64,000 nucleotides of DNA from Hanleya hanleyi (lineage: Eukaryota > Mollusca > Polyplacophora > Lepidopleurida > Hanleyidae): positions 248,001 to 312,000 of the forward strand of contig JAVTVY010010595.1 in assembly GCA_036873755.1 (NCBI GenBank), given 5' to 3'. The position numbers were made by a program, and so were the translations under genes. The notes beneath the pieces are model-generated. The model was not told the DNA's origin. It did not search any database and was given only the letters and a program-made list of their open reading frames with translations. Positions 12,690 through 22,404 of this stretch are shown piece by piece. Position 1 is the first letter of the stretch. Each line of letters begins with the position of its first letter.

Positions 12690-13076
12690 GTACTTTAACG
12701 TTTTATTTTGGATAATTCTTTTTGACCTTTCTTTTCATTTTTCATTTATTCTCTCTCTTCCTTTTTACTTTCCTTCTTATCAACTTCTTTCTCTCTCTCT
12801 TGTCCCAACAAGTCCTTCGACCTTCAGTTCAAGGAAGTCTCGCCTTTCAATGGACGTTCATTACAATCAACATACTCTTCATCAGAGAGCATAGTTGAAT
12901 CGATGGCCGGAGTGGAGGTAGCATCGACTGTTTTAGGCTCTTTGCCGGTTTCGATATCTAAGGTATTCTCTTTTTCCTCCTTTTCCTGATTCAGGGTAGC
13001 TTTATTACTACAAGACTGTTGATTATTTTCTCCCTCTGTGAATTCATCCATGATTTCCTCATTTGGTGTAAAGTTT
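12690..13076 (-). pseudogene. LINE-A copy C ORF1 3' end, inverted
   Basis: This is the last part of ORF1, read right to left: an acidic segment (MDEFTEGENNQQSCSNKATL), TLDIETGKEPKTVDATSTPA, then DEEYVDCNERPLKGETSLN. It ends in the lysine-rich tail before ORF2. The junction with ORF2 has the GTTAA-GTACG form with no TAATG overlap, so this copy belongs to the same subfamily as I, L and N. The right edge at 13076 is the second inversion breakpoint. Confidence 0.75.
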
Positions 13077-13096
13077 CCAGTTCAGAGGTAACTGAA

Positions 13097-13262
13097 TCCT
13101 ACCGGTAGGATAGCTGTAGGGTCTGTGGATGATGGCTGGATGATTTCAAAAATCATACGCGGACCAACCAGCCATCATCCACGGACCATACGCGGATCAT
13201 CCGCGTATCATCCACGGATCATTCGACCGTCATCCACGGACCCTCCGCGTACCATACGCGAA
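13097..13262. repeat. GC-rich palindromic minisatellite-like tract
   Basis: A GC-rich island in AT-rich DNA. It holds a perfect 14-bp palindrome TCCTACCGGTAGGA (13097-13110). A 15-bp inverted repeat, GTGGATGATGGCTGG (13125-13139) against 13168-13182, encloses a smaller TGATTT/AAATCA hairpin. ACGCGGATCATCCGCGT (13190-13206) is also a perfect palindrome. The words CATCCACGGA and CGCG recur in imperfect tandem to 13262. No coding potential is evident. Confidence 0.7.
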
Positions 13263-13458
13263 TTGGTTTAGATCGGCACGTCAGCCTATATTCTTTCATC
13301 AAACATGTTACGGTCAGACAAGTTGGGCGAATTCATGTTTTGTCTTTTGTTAGATTGAGAATATGTTCGACAAAACAATAAGTTATAGATGGGCTATAAT
13401 GAAATTGACACCTACGATTACATAAATCTCGTTCGCAAAGACAATGGATTATGTTAGG
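13263..13458. other. unassigned spacer before copy D
   Basis: About 200 bases of AT-rich sequence between the palindromic tract and the 5'-truncated start of LINE-A copy D. I recognise no gene or repeat. It does not resemble LINE-Q Q2, which flanks the D-E-F array on the right, and no target-site duplication was found. Confidence 0.4.
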
Positions 13459-14941
13459 ACTTCGCTCCGAGAAATTTGTCTATTTCTGCGGATTTCAGCA
13501 AATCTTAGCTCTGATGTTTGTGTAATATATTTGGTGAACACTGTTGGCAAATACCTGTGGTGAAAGTTCAGAAATATTTCTCAGTTTTTTGCTGTTCAGG
13601 GCGTTTTTCTGACTTAGTCAGTTTGGCCTGGTTTGAGAAGGCAGAGATCTGCCATTACTACCGTCTCGGTCTTTTGTGACCGAGAGGGTCGGTGGTTTTT
13701 TTTCTGTCTCCCTCTTCTCTGTTTGTTCGCTGTCTGTAAATATTTCGTGTTTTGTTGGTGTGTATATATATTTCCTTGTTGGCTTGGTCAAGTTTGTGGC
13801 TGGTTCTTTTTTCGTTCAGTTTGGCTTAGGTCGATTTGCACATATCTGCCTATATTGAGCTAGGCTAAATACATGTACATATTGAAAGTGTATACTGACG
13901 GCTAGCCCTCAGAATACAAGTTCGAGCGAGTCTTTTGTTCTCTGTTCTTTTGTTCCTCGGCATCACCCAGCAACGGCCAGGTTTAGAACTGGGCAATTGT
14001 TCGACCGAGACCCGAGGTTCGGAGAGAGTGTATTGTTGTACTGCTTATATAGTTTTCACCTTCACCTTTAGAGTGAGGCTCCCTCGAGGGGGTAGGCAAT
14101 GTTTACTCTGTAGGGAGGCACACTGTTGAGGTTTGTGCGTGTTACTATTTGTAGTTTGTAGTTGTATTGAGATTCCCTAGTGGGACTTTGATTTTTTTTT
14201 TTTTTCACTATGGCCTTTAGAAAGTTTGATAGGTCACTGAGCCTACAACTTCAAGGTCTAGAGAAAGCTAATGCGATTGATATATATCGCGCATTAAAAG
14301 ACACTGTTGGATCAGGACGGAAAGTCCTTAAAGGTCTAGTACAGGTATCAAATACCCTGTGGAACGTCACACTAGCAAACGAAATTGCCAAAACTCGCCC
14401 AGTGCTGGAAGGTATTCGCGTTGGAGATCAACGTGGCCATTTTGAGGAAATAGATCAGGGAAATTGCTAGCAAAGATGAAAGGACCATGCGATTTCCCAG
14501 ATTCTGCTATCAGAAGTGCTTTTGAGTTTTATGGGGATGTTCTCTCTGTACAAAAGGAGTTCTATTCGTTTGATAGAGAGTTTGAGACGGGAGTTCGAAG
14601 AATTTGGATGTCGAAATTCAAACGTGCTCTGCCTTCTTCTATTTTAATTGGAAGTGTGAGACTTCCTGTATGGTATAACGGTCAAGTAGAAACATGTTAT
14701 ACTTGTGGATCAGAAGATCACATGAACTCGAGGTGTCCTTTGAAAAATAAATGCCTGATCTGTCATCAGGAAGGACACTTTAAAAAAAACCTGTCCAAAA
14801 GCCAAACAGGTTTCTCGAGATATCATAGCTAACGGCGGAAAGGGTGGTTCCTCTGGTCCTCGCTCTGTTTCGCCAGGAGAAGTATATAGCTGAAATATTG
14901 CTGAATGCGAAGTTAAACCTCAATTCTCTCTCTCTCTCTCC
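13459..14941 (+). mobile_element. LINE-A copy D, internally deleted derivative with both ends
   Basis: The copy lacks about the first 40 bases of the 5' UTR, starting at ACTTCGCTCCGAG. It contains the rest of the 5' UTR and the first ~225 codons of ORF1. At about 14883 it jumps straight to the 3' tail (TATATAGCTGAAATATTGCT) and ends in (CT)n. All of ORF2 is gone. Only the right arm of the tail stem remains, with GCGAAG in place of GCGACG. It resembles non-autonomous LINE derivatives that keep the ends and part of ORF1. The CT tail joins directly to copy E. Confidence 0.85.
14210..14883 (+). pseudogene. LINE-A copy D ORF1, 5' two-fifths
   Basis: ORF1 starts at ATG 14210 after the T-rich leader (MAFRKFDRSLSLQLQGLEKA). 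A one-base deletion near 14459 shifts the frame at GNC, and the sequence resumes in 14464-14832 (LAKMKGPCDFPDSAIRSAFE). Both CCHC knuckles are present: CYTCGSEDHMNSRC near 14694 and CLICHQEGHFKKN near 14752. In the second, a one-base insertion in the A-run turns the final KTC into KNL. The frame then runs into the internal deletion junction with the 3' tail. It is not functional as a full ORF1. Confidence 0.8.
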
Positions 14942-16557
14942 TTGTCTAAACAGAATTCAGAAATGGTGTTTGGAAAATGGCTTCAAATTCTCCAGAGCTA
15001 AGACAAATTGTATACACTTTTGTAGAAAATATTTCCAGCACAAAGATCCAGAACTAAAATTAGACGGAACTGAAATCAAAGTAGTAAAAGAGGTCAAATT
15101 TCTAGGCATATTGTTTGATCAACGACTAACATTCAAATCACATATAAATTGCTTAAAAGCCAAATGCACGAAAGCTCTAGATTTGTTGAAAGTAGTTGCC
15201 AGCTATAAGTGGGGGGGAAGATCAGCAAACTCTCCTTCATTTATATCGATCACTTGTTCGTTCCAAACTCGATTATTGTTCTATTGTTTACAATGGTGCA
15301 AGCAAGTCAAACTTGGCAAAGCTAGATCCTATTCTCCATCAAGGACTAAGACTTTGCCTCGGTGCGTTCAGAACATCACGTAAAGAAAGCTTGTATGTCG
15401 AAGCGGATGAATTTCCTTTAGAACTTCGGAGAATTAAATTATCATTGCAATATATCACAAAACTGCGTTCGAACCTCTCAAATCCTGCATATAACTGTGT
15501 TTTCAACCCTCAGTGCGCAGATCTCTTTTTAAAGAAACCCTCGATTATTCCATCTCTTGGAATCCGTATGAAACCACACCTTGTAGCAGCTGGTATTAAA
15601 GTTAGTCAGATTTTACCTAACGAGCTCTTGCCAACTCCACCATGGCAGTAAGCCACGCCACAAGTAGATATTTCACTGACTAAATATAAAAAGGCAGACA
15701 CGAGCCAGCTCGTGTATACACAAGGATTTGGTCTACTGAGAGAGAAATACAGTTCACATCAGGCTATTTATACAGTTGGTTCTAAAGATGGTGAGAGAGT
15801 AGCATGTGCTACTATCTTTAATTACAAAACTAAAACGTATCGACTGCCAGGTAAAAGTTCCATATTTACTGCAGAAGCAAAAGCTCTATTATCAGCTTTA
15901 GAAGGTATTGGATCCACTAGAAGGAAAAAATATGTCATATTCTCAGATTCACTATCATGCCTTAAAGCAATTAAAAATGGAAATTCCACTCATCCCACCA
16001 TCTTCGAAATTCTACAATTATATGACACCAGATTTGATCAACAGATAGATATTGTGTTTTGTTGGGTGCCTAGTCACGTTGACATCAAAGGCAACACTGA
16101 AGCTGATAGATTGGCTAAGGCAGCTCTAGATGAAGAAGTTGACCCTGTTGGAATACCATACAGAGATTTCAGACCATCTATCTGCGCTTATGTAAGAAAG
16201 CTGTTTCAATCTTTATGGGATACTATGGATAATAAGAAACTTCACGAGTTCAAAAACACGGTTGGTTATACTCACCTGAACAGTCATAAACGTTTCGACC
16301 AGGCCATGATTAGACGATGTAGGATCGGTCACACACGATTAACTCATGAATATTTACTAAAACAGGAGCCGATTCCAAGGTGCATACCTTGCCATGAAAA
16401 TCTCACGGTGAAACATATTCTCATAGTCTGTATAGATTTTAAGACTGTAAGAGATACTTTTTATCGAGCAGCTACGCTGGAAGATCTTTTTACCAGAGTG
16501 AAAGAGGATAGAATTTTAGGTTATTTGAGAGAGACTGGTTTGTTGTACAAATTTTAA
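14942..16557 (+). pseudogene. LINE-A copy E ORF2 C-terminal part (RT thumb, RNase H)
   Basis: This is the RT thumb region, with GILFDQRLTFKSHINCLKAK near 15105. A frameshift near 15215 occurs at a run of seven G's, and the next frame (15196-15651) ends at a stop in LPTPPWQ*AT. The RNase H frame (15712-16557, 281 codons) is open. It reads IYTVGSKDG near 15768, where Val replaces the catalytic first Asp (TDGS in other copies). AEAKALLSAL, VIFSDSLSCL and HVDIKGNTEADRLAKAALDE follow. The C-terminal CIPCHENLTVKHILIVC motif is near 16384. Confidence 0.85.
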
Positions 16558-16690
16558 TGTTTGTACCTGTTTTAACGCATTAGTTTACCGAGTTTTTGAA
16601 TTGATTACTTAGAATTTTGTTTGATCGTCGCTATATAGCTGAAATATTGCTGAATGCGACGCTAAACCTTAATTCCCTCTCTCTCTCTCC
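14942..16690 (+). mobile_element. LINE-A copy E, 5'-truncated, joined to D's CT tail
   Basis: It begins within ORF2, at the end of the RT palm (CLNRIQKWCLENGFKFS), with no spacer after D's CT tail. It continues to the ORF2 stop near 16555, the 3' UTR with stem CGTCGC...GCGACG, and a CT tail ending at 16690. Copy F follows without spacer. The start at a CT tail is shared by copies F, H and J. Confidence 0.9.
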
Positions 16691-18890
16691 ATACAGACCC
16701 TGGTAATTATCGTCCGATTTCACTGACTAGTTGTGTCTGCAAAACAATGGAACGCATGATAAATCATCGCCTTGTTTGGTACCTGGAAACTGAAAAGAAA
16801 CTTACTGATATTCAAGCTGGTTTCCGAAAAAATAGAAGTACCATTGATCATTTAGTCAGATTAGATTCGTATGTTAAGAATGCTTTCGCCAAGAACGAAC
16901 ATGTGGTTTCTATTTTTTTTTTTATTTAGAAAATGCCTACGATACTACATGGAAATACGGAATTCTTAAAGATCTTCAAAAGATGGGACCAAAAGGTCGT
17001 TTACCCGTTTTTATTTCCAACTTTTTGAATGATAGACAATTCCAAATTCGTTTGGGTACAACTATGTCTAATCATTTTGATCAGGACCAGGGGGTCACAC
17101 AGGGCAGTATTTTGTCTATTACTCTGTTTAGTATCAAGATCAACAGCTTGGCTGCAGTTCTGAATAAATCAATTGATGGCTCACTTTTTGTAGACGATTT
17201 CAATATATCGTGTAGTGGGAAAAGTATACACAATATTGAGAGAACATTACAACTTTGTCTAAACAGAATTCAGAAATGGTGTCTAGAAAATGGTTTCAAA
17301 TTCTCCAGAGCTAAGACAAATTGTATACACTTTTGCAGAAAATATTTCCAGCACGAAGATCCAGTACTTACCTTAGATGGAACCGAAATCAAAGTGGTAA
17401 AAGAGGTCAAATTTCTAGGCTTGAAAGTTAGTCGTTGATCAAACAATATGTTTGATCAACGACTAACTTTCAAAACTCATATAAATTGCTTAAAAGCCAA
17501 ATGCACGAAAGCTCTGGACTTGTTGAAAGTAGTTGCCAGCTATAAGTGGGGTGGAGATCAGCAAACTCTCCTTCATTTATATCGATCATTTGTTCGTTCC
17601 AAACTCGATTATGGTTCTATTGTTTACAATGGTGCAAGCAAGTCAAACTTGGCAAAGCTAGATTCTATTCTCCATCAAGGACTAAGACTTTGCCTCGGTG
17701 CGTTCAGAACATCACCTAAAGAAAGCTTGTATGTCGAAGCGGATGAATTTCCTTTAGAACTTCGAAGAATTAAATTATCACTGCAATATATCACAAAACT
17801 GCGTTCGAACCACTCAAATCCTGCATATAACTGTGTTTTCAACCCTCAGTACGCAGATCTCTTTTTAAAGAAACCCCCGATTATTCCACCTCTTGGAATC
17901 CGTATGAAACCACATCTTGTAGCAGCTGGTATTAAAGTTAGTCAAATTTTACCTAACGAGCTCTTGCCAACTCCACCATGGCAGTTAGCCACGCCAGAAG
18001 TAGATATTTCACTGACTAAATATAAAAAGGCAGACACGAGCCAGCTCGTGTATACACAAGAATTTGGTCTACTGAGAGAGAAATACAGTTCACATCAGGC
18101 TATTTATACAGATGGTTCTAAAGATGGTGAGAGTAGCATGTGCTACTATCTTTAGTTCCAAAACTAAAACGTATCGACTGCCAGGTAAAAGTTCCATATT
18201 TACTGCAGAAGCAAAAGCTCTATTATCAGCTTTAGAAGGTATTGGATCCACTAGAAGGAAAACATATGTCATATTCTCAGATTCACTATCATGCCTTAAA
18301 GCAATTAAAAATGGAAATTCCACTCATCCCACCATCTTGGAAATTCTACAATTATATGACACCAGATTTTATCCACAGATAGATATTGTGTTTTGTTGGC
18401 TGCCTAGTCACGTTGACATCAAAGGGAATACTGAAGCTGATAGATTGGCTAAGGCAGCTCTAGATGAAGAAGTTGATCCCGTCGGAATCCCATGCAGCGA
18501 TTTCAGACCATCTATCTGCGCTTATGTCAGAAAGCTGTTTCAATCTTTATGGGATACTATGGATAATAACAAACTTCACGAGTTGAAAAAAACTTTGGTT
18601 ATACGCATCTGAACAGTCAGAAACGTTTCGATCAGGCCATGATTAGACGCTGTAGAATCGGTCATACACGATTAACCCACGAATATTTACTAAAACAGGA
18701 GCCGTTCCCAAGGTGTATTCCATGTCATGAAGATCTCACCGTGAAACATATTCTCATAGACTGCGTAGATTTTAAGATTGTAAGCGATACTTTTTATTGA
18801 GCAACTACGCAGGAAGATCTTTTTAGCCGAGTAAAAGAGGATTGTACTTTAGATTATTTGAGAGAGATTGGTTTGTTGTACAAATTTTAA
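16691..18890 (+). pseudogene. LINE-A copy F ORF2 remnant (RT, RNase H)
   Basis: The RT begins with the NYRPISLTSC region and QAGFRKNRSTIDHLVRLDSY. A T-run expansion near 16912 destroys FFDLEKAYD, adding a stop. The following block (16983-17438) has GVTQGSILSITLFSIK and an intact FVDD. The snap-back insert interrupts at 17421. Then 17448-18155 gives the thumb region and TDGSKDGE with a frameshift (GESSMCYYL). RNase H resumes at 18112-18612 (VIFSDSLSCL, GNTEADRLAKAAL). The C-terminal motif CIPCHEDLTVKHILIDC is near 18715. Confidence 0.85.
17421..17473. repeat. perfect snap-back hairpin inside copy F
   Basis: The 25-base left arm (17421-17445, TTGAAAGTTAGTCG...) is the exact reverse complement of the right arm (17449-17473), with a 3-base ATA loop. 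The right arm is ordinary LINE-A ORF2 sequence (FDQRLTFK). The left arm is extra and replaces the family ATAT before TGTTTGATC. It looks like self-templated synthesis, not a transposon terminus. Confidence 0.9.
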
Positions 18891-19016
18891 TGTTTGTACC
18901 TGTTCTAACGCATTAGTTAGAGTTGTTGAATTGAATACTTAGAATTTTGTTTGATCGTTGCTATATAGCTGAAATATTGCTGAACGCGACATTGAACCTT
19001 AATTCTCTCTCTCTCT

Positions 19017-19640
19017 GTATCATTCACAATCTGACCATCATTTGTTCTCAGTTCAGAAATTTATTTATTTCCTTGTCTATATTTTTCAAGATTTGAAACG
19101 TACTTCGTGTTACGGTCACTCTCATGGATCCATTGAGCCTTGGATCGCAATATAGCTCAATTGCAGTTTCCACTTCAAATTCTTTGAGCTGTGTTTGAAT
19201 TTCTACAACACGAATCGTATCATAATTTGCAACAACCGCTGTACGGCGATATTAATTATCTAGACTATTCTATAATTTTAACATTTCTTGTTCTCTTTCT
19301 CTCTTCTTTCGGGCCCCATAATTTGCTTAATCTTGTATTTGAGATTATCCCACCAAACTGCCTTCTCGGATTAAAAAAAGGACAATTCAGCTGATTGCTA
19401 AAGAGGTCCCTCACTCTCTGACAAAACACCTCGTCAAACAAAAGCTGATTGTTAAAAACATAAAGGACCGAACCCCTTTCTATTGTTACGAATTCTATTC
19501 GCAGTACAACTGCGCTATGGTCACTAATAGTGGTGTGCCGAAAATAAACCGACTTCATCAATGTTGACAGTGAGTGAGTAATTAAACAAGCGCTGGATGA
19601 GCGCAAAGACCTCCGTCTTGGCAACAGGGTCCGTAGGGGA
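19017..19640 (-). mobile_element. LINE-Q copy Q2, ORF2 fragment
   Basis: This is a minus-strand fragment of Tx1/L1-like ORF2. The frame at 19624-19265 carries KSVYFRHTTISDHSAVVLRI, the end of the endonuclease, and a linker (KLWGPKEERKRTRNV). It parallels Q4 (MQTSVSDHSALFHCVDFTRA and FLAKKKEKDQ-like residues). A different frame farther left reads SKAQWIHESDRNTKY and NLEKYRQG, close to Q4's SKAQWIHESDKCTKYFLNLE. The left edge is the CT tail of LINE-A copy F. Both ends are truncated. Confidence 0.75.
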
Positions 19641-21254
19641 ATACATCACTAAATAACATAGGGCAGGATGGCAAGCTCAATTTTGCATTTATTGGACGTT
19701 AACTCCACCAATGGTAATTAACCTGGAATTGAGAATTCCCCACTAACATGTCCAGCCAGGGATGTGGAAGTCACATTTCCCGCACATAATTTTGGTCTGA
19801 TTTCACGCGCTTGAAATATTGGGTATGGAATAGAGTATATAGATCGAAAACCTTGAATACTGCTTGAGACATTAGGCCCCTTCCCAACCTCGCCTCCCCC
19901 TGGGAGGACACCCCCACCCAAATCAACACGTTAGTGGCAGAAATGAGACCCTGTTTGCCTAGTTGTACCAACTTGCTTGTGATTTTGTGCTATAGGCCCG
20001 ACACATCAACACTTCACATTTTGTATGTGTACAGTATAGCATCATCATTGAGAGAATCCTCTACAAAACACACCTGATTTTACCGACACTCCGTTCTGAT
20101 CTGCCTCAGCATCATATGATGAGGATTCAATGCGCTCGGTATAATTTTGTATACTGGTGTTACAGGTCACCTTCACCATACTGTATCAATGCCCATGGAC
20201 TTGTACATGTATCACATTCATATTGAATGGTGATGGCTGATGAGAATATTGCCCATATGGAACGAATGGCTGGATTCCAGCAAATAAAAAGTGCATGTTA
20301 ATCATAAACAACATACAGTTAATAGTATTATGAAATAATTATGTTTATTCCTTGTCAACATCAATATATTACAGACAATATTATGACTGAATCATGGTAA
20401 CAGATATTCAAGGGTATATATGTCTACACTAAACTGAAGGAGACCCATGATGCTTATTATATTATGTTGTAAAACTTGCTAATCTCGATTATGTTGCTTA
20501 TTGTGAAAATAAATGAAGTTATGAAAATAAATTTAGTATGATTGCCCTCAAATTAGAAATATCTTCAGCAGCTAAAGTTAAGCCAATCATAACAATATAT
20601 AACACCATGGTATTGTTGTAATATTGATCTTTGGTTAAGAATGTAATGAGAAACATATACCTGTTCTTTGTGTTATTCTGTATGCAGTTCATCCTGTATG
20701 TATTTTATACATGTACATACACCAGAAGCGGAATTAAAACTTGAATAAAATAATCAAAATATGTTCGGTTTTTATCTCTACTCAGGAAATGATGTGTTTT
20801 TTTCTAGAAGCTAATTCATTTTAGACACAATCAAGTCCTCACCTGGTCAAGGGAGATAATTTTGTAAAAAAAAGTATTGATCCAAACTGGATTTATGACC
20901 GTTGATGATATTTGTGGAGCATGCTGCAGGACTTCAACTTCCATGGATCTGATATTATTCACACAATCCCATTCTACATGCTATTTTTGCCATAGTACAG
21001 ATAAACTAGGTCCGTTCAATTATGTGTTCTAGATCCAGGAGCTATTGGAAGCTGCAGGTTTTGTAAAAGTTAGATCCAATTATTCTAAGTGAAGGAATGA
21101 AGGCCGGCAGGTTGTTTTAAGATAGGACTGGGCATCCTTGGAAATGTCTGACCGAGTGATACATATATCACTCTGCAGGTGTGGCATACAAGTGTCACAG
21201 CACACAATGTGGTTGTCACTAAACTGTTAGGATAAATGAAAAGAAAAGGTTTAC
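19641..21254. other. unassigned intergenic DNA
   Basis: About 1.6 kb of AT-rich sequence. I see no LINE-A or LINE-Q similarity, no ORF with recognisable motifs and no RNA gene. Short minus-strand ORFs at 19718-19971 are glycine-rich by composition and not convincing. It may be single-copy host DNA or an old unrecognised repeat. Confidence 0.4.
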
Positions 21255-21255
21255 A

Positions 21256-21490
21256 ATTACAAGCGTCTAGTCCGTCATTCATAATCCAGCCGTCGTCCAT
21301 TAGAGAATATCCGCGTCCATAATCCAAAGACCTATTCCATTTCCATATAACGGTATTAGCACCAAATTCAAAAAGACAAAAGTATACATAAACATAGGCT
21401 TGTTTCCTGCAAGAGAGAAGCGGTCAACAATTTTCAATGATGCCGGCAAGACATCATGATGTTCCAAAATATCAAATCCGTATCGCTGAT
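21256..21490 (-). repeat. R element, long copy
   Basis: This is reverse-complement related to 47582-47820 over about 235 bp with only scattered differences. The terminus ATTACAAGCGTCTAG is the same as in the short copies at 9091 and 50381. At the other end, similarity to the 47.6-kb copy stops at ATCGCTGAT near 21490. On the minus strand it contains a pyrimidine-rich stretch ending in TTGCAG followed by an open segment (SLDYGRGYSLMDDGWIMN), which looks like a 3' splice site and exon. I do not recognise the encoded sequence. Confidence 0.75.
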
Positions 21491-21601
21491 GTTGTCGAAG
21501 AAAACGTATATGTATATTTTTTATCAGCTTTATTAAATAAGTTTACAGACTCAAGCAGGTAGATCAATTTGGTGCCTCTGCAAAATCAAACCATTATTCA
21601 A
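21491..21601. other. spacer between R element and composite G-H
   Basis: About 110 bases of AT-rich sequence between the R element and the left target-site duplication of LINE-A composite G-H. I see nothing recognisable in it. Confidence 0.4.
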
Positions 21602-21614
21602 CTGTTTTCACTCG
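21602..21614 (+). repeat. left target-site duplication of composite G-H
   Basis: CTGTTTTCACTCG immediately precedes the G-rich 5' start of copy G and is repeated exactly at 30471-30483, just after the CT tail of copy H. Confidence 0.9.
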
Positions 21615-22404
21615 GGGGGCCCGGATGTAGAGAGATTGGGAGTCGGACGTGTCTTCACTTCGCTCCGAGAAATTTGTCTAATTCTGCGGATTTCAGCTGA
21701 TCTTAGCTCTGATTTTTGTGTAATATATTTTGTGAATACTTTTGGCAAATACCTGTGGTGAAAGTTTAGAATTATTTCTCATTTTTTTGCTGTTCAGTGC
21801 ATTTTTCTGACTTAGTCAGTTTGGCCTGGTTTGAGAAGGCAGAGATCTGCCATTACTACCGTCTCGGTCTTTGTGACCGAGAGGGTCGGTGGTATTTCTC
21901 TGTCTCCCTCTTCTCTGTTTGTTCGCTGTCTGTAAATATTTTGTATTTTGTTGGTGTATATATATTTCCTTGTTGGCTTGATCAAGTTTGTGGCTGGTTC
22001 TTTTTTCGTTCAGTTTGGCTTAGGTCGATTTGCACATGTCTGCCTATATTGAGCTAGGCTAAATACATGTACATATTGAAAGTGTATACTGAAGGCTAGC
22101 CCTCAGAGTAGAAGTTCGAGCGAGTCTTTTGTTCTCTGTTCTTTTGTTCCTCGGCATCACCAAGCAACGGCCAGGTTTAGAACTGGGCAATTGTTCGACC
22201 GAGACCCGAGGTTCAGAGAGAGTGTATTGTTGTACTGCTTATATAGTTTTCACCTTCACCTTTAGAGTGAGGCTCCCTCGAGAGGGTAGGCAATGTTTAC
22301 TCTGTGGGGAGGCACACTGTTGGGGTTTGTGCGTGTTACTATTTGTAGTTTGTAGTTGTATTGAGATTCCCTAGTGGGACTGATTTTTTTTTTTTTTTTT
22401 CACT

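Larger units (their letters stand above)
8134..13076 (+). mobile_element. LINE-A copy C with internal 3-kb inversion
   Basis: The 5' UTR and most of ORF1 run forward from TCCGGATTTAGAGAG at 8134 to CACTCTG at 10104. From 10105 to 13076 the sequence is minus-strand: the end of ORF1 (13076-12690) and ORF2 (about 12668-10105), stopping within the region between RT and RNase H. In the family consensus, the forward part's last base and the inverted part's first base are only about 10 bp apart in ORF1. This argues for one element whose 3' part was inverted in place, not two unrelated insertions. RNase H, the 3' UTR and the tail are missing. ORF1 also contains an 85-bp R-element insert at 9091-9175. 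Confidence 0.85.
16691..19016 (+). mobile_element. LINE-A copy F, 5'-truncated, joined to E's CT tail
   Basis: It starts at ATACAGACCCTGGTAATTATC, in the RT, directly after E's CT tail. It runs to the ORF2 stop near 18888, then the 3' UTR and CT tail to 19016. The tail stem reads CGTTGC/GCGACA, so it carries a G-U pair relative to the consensus. A 28-bp inverted insert at 17421-17448 creates a perfect hairpin. The right flank is LINE-Q Q2. Confidence 0.9.

Noticed and set aside
10105..13076. Classical twin-priming inversion for copy C
   Set aside because: Twin priming inverts the 5' segment and keeps the 3' tail at the other end. Here the 5' segment is forward, the ORF2 segment is inverted and no tail is present.
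13160..13262. Relationship between the palindromic tract and the R element (both rich in ATCC and CGCG words)
   Set aside because: Shared words are short and not collinear; I could not align them convincingly.
13633..13863. Hydrophobic ORFs in the LINE-A 5' UTR (also at 414, 8269, 21797, 48497, 50618)
   Set aside because: They look like membrane segments only because the 5' UTR is T-rich. Frame and start are not conserved between copies.
16660..16690. (CT)n runs as independent microsatellites
   Set aside because: Each lies directly after the LINE-A 3' tail GTTAAACC-TTAATTC, so they are element tails.
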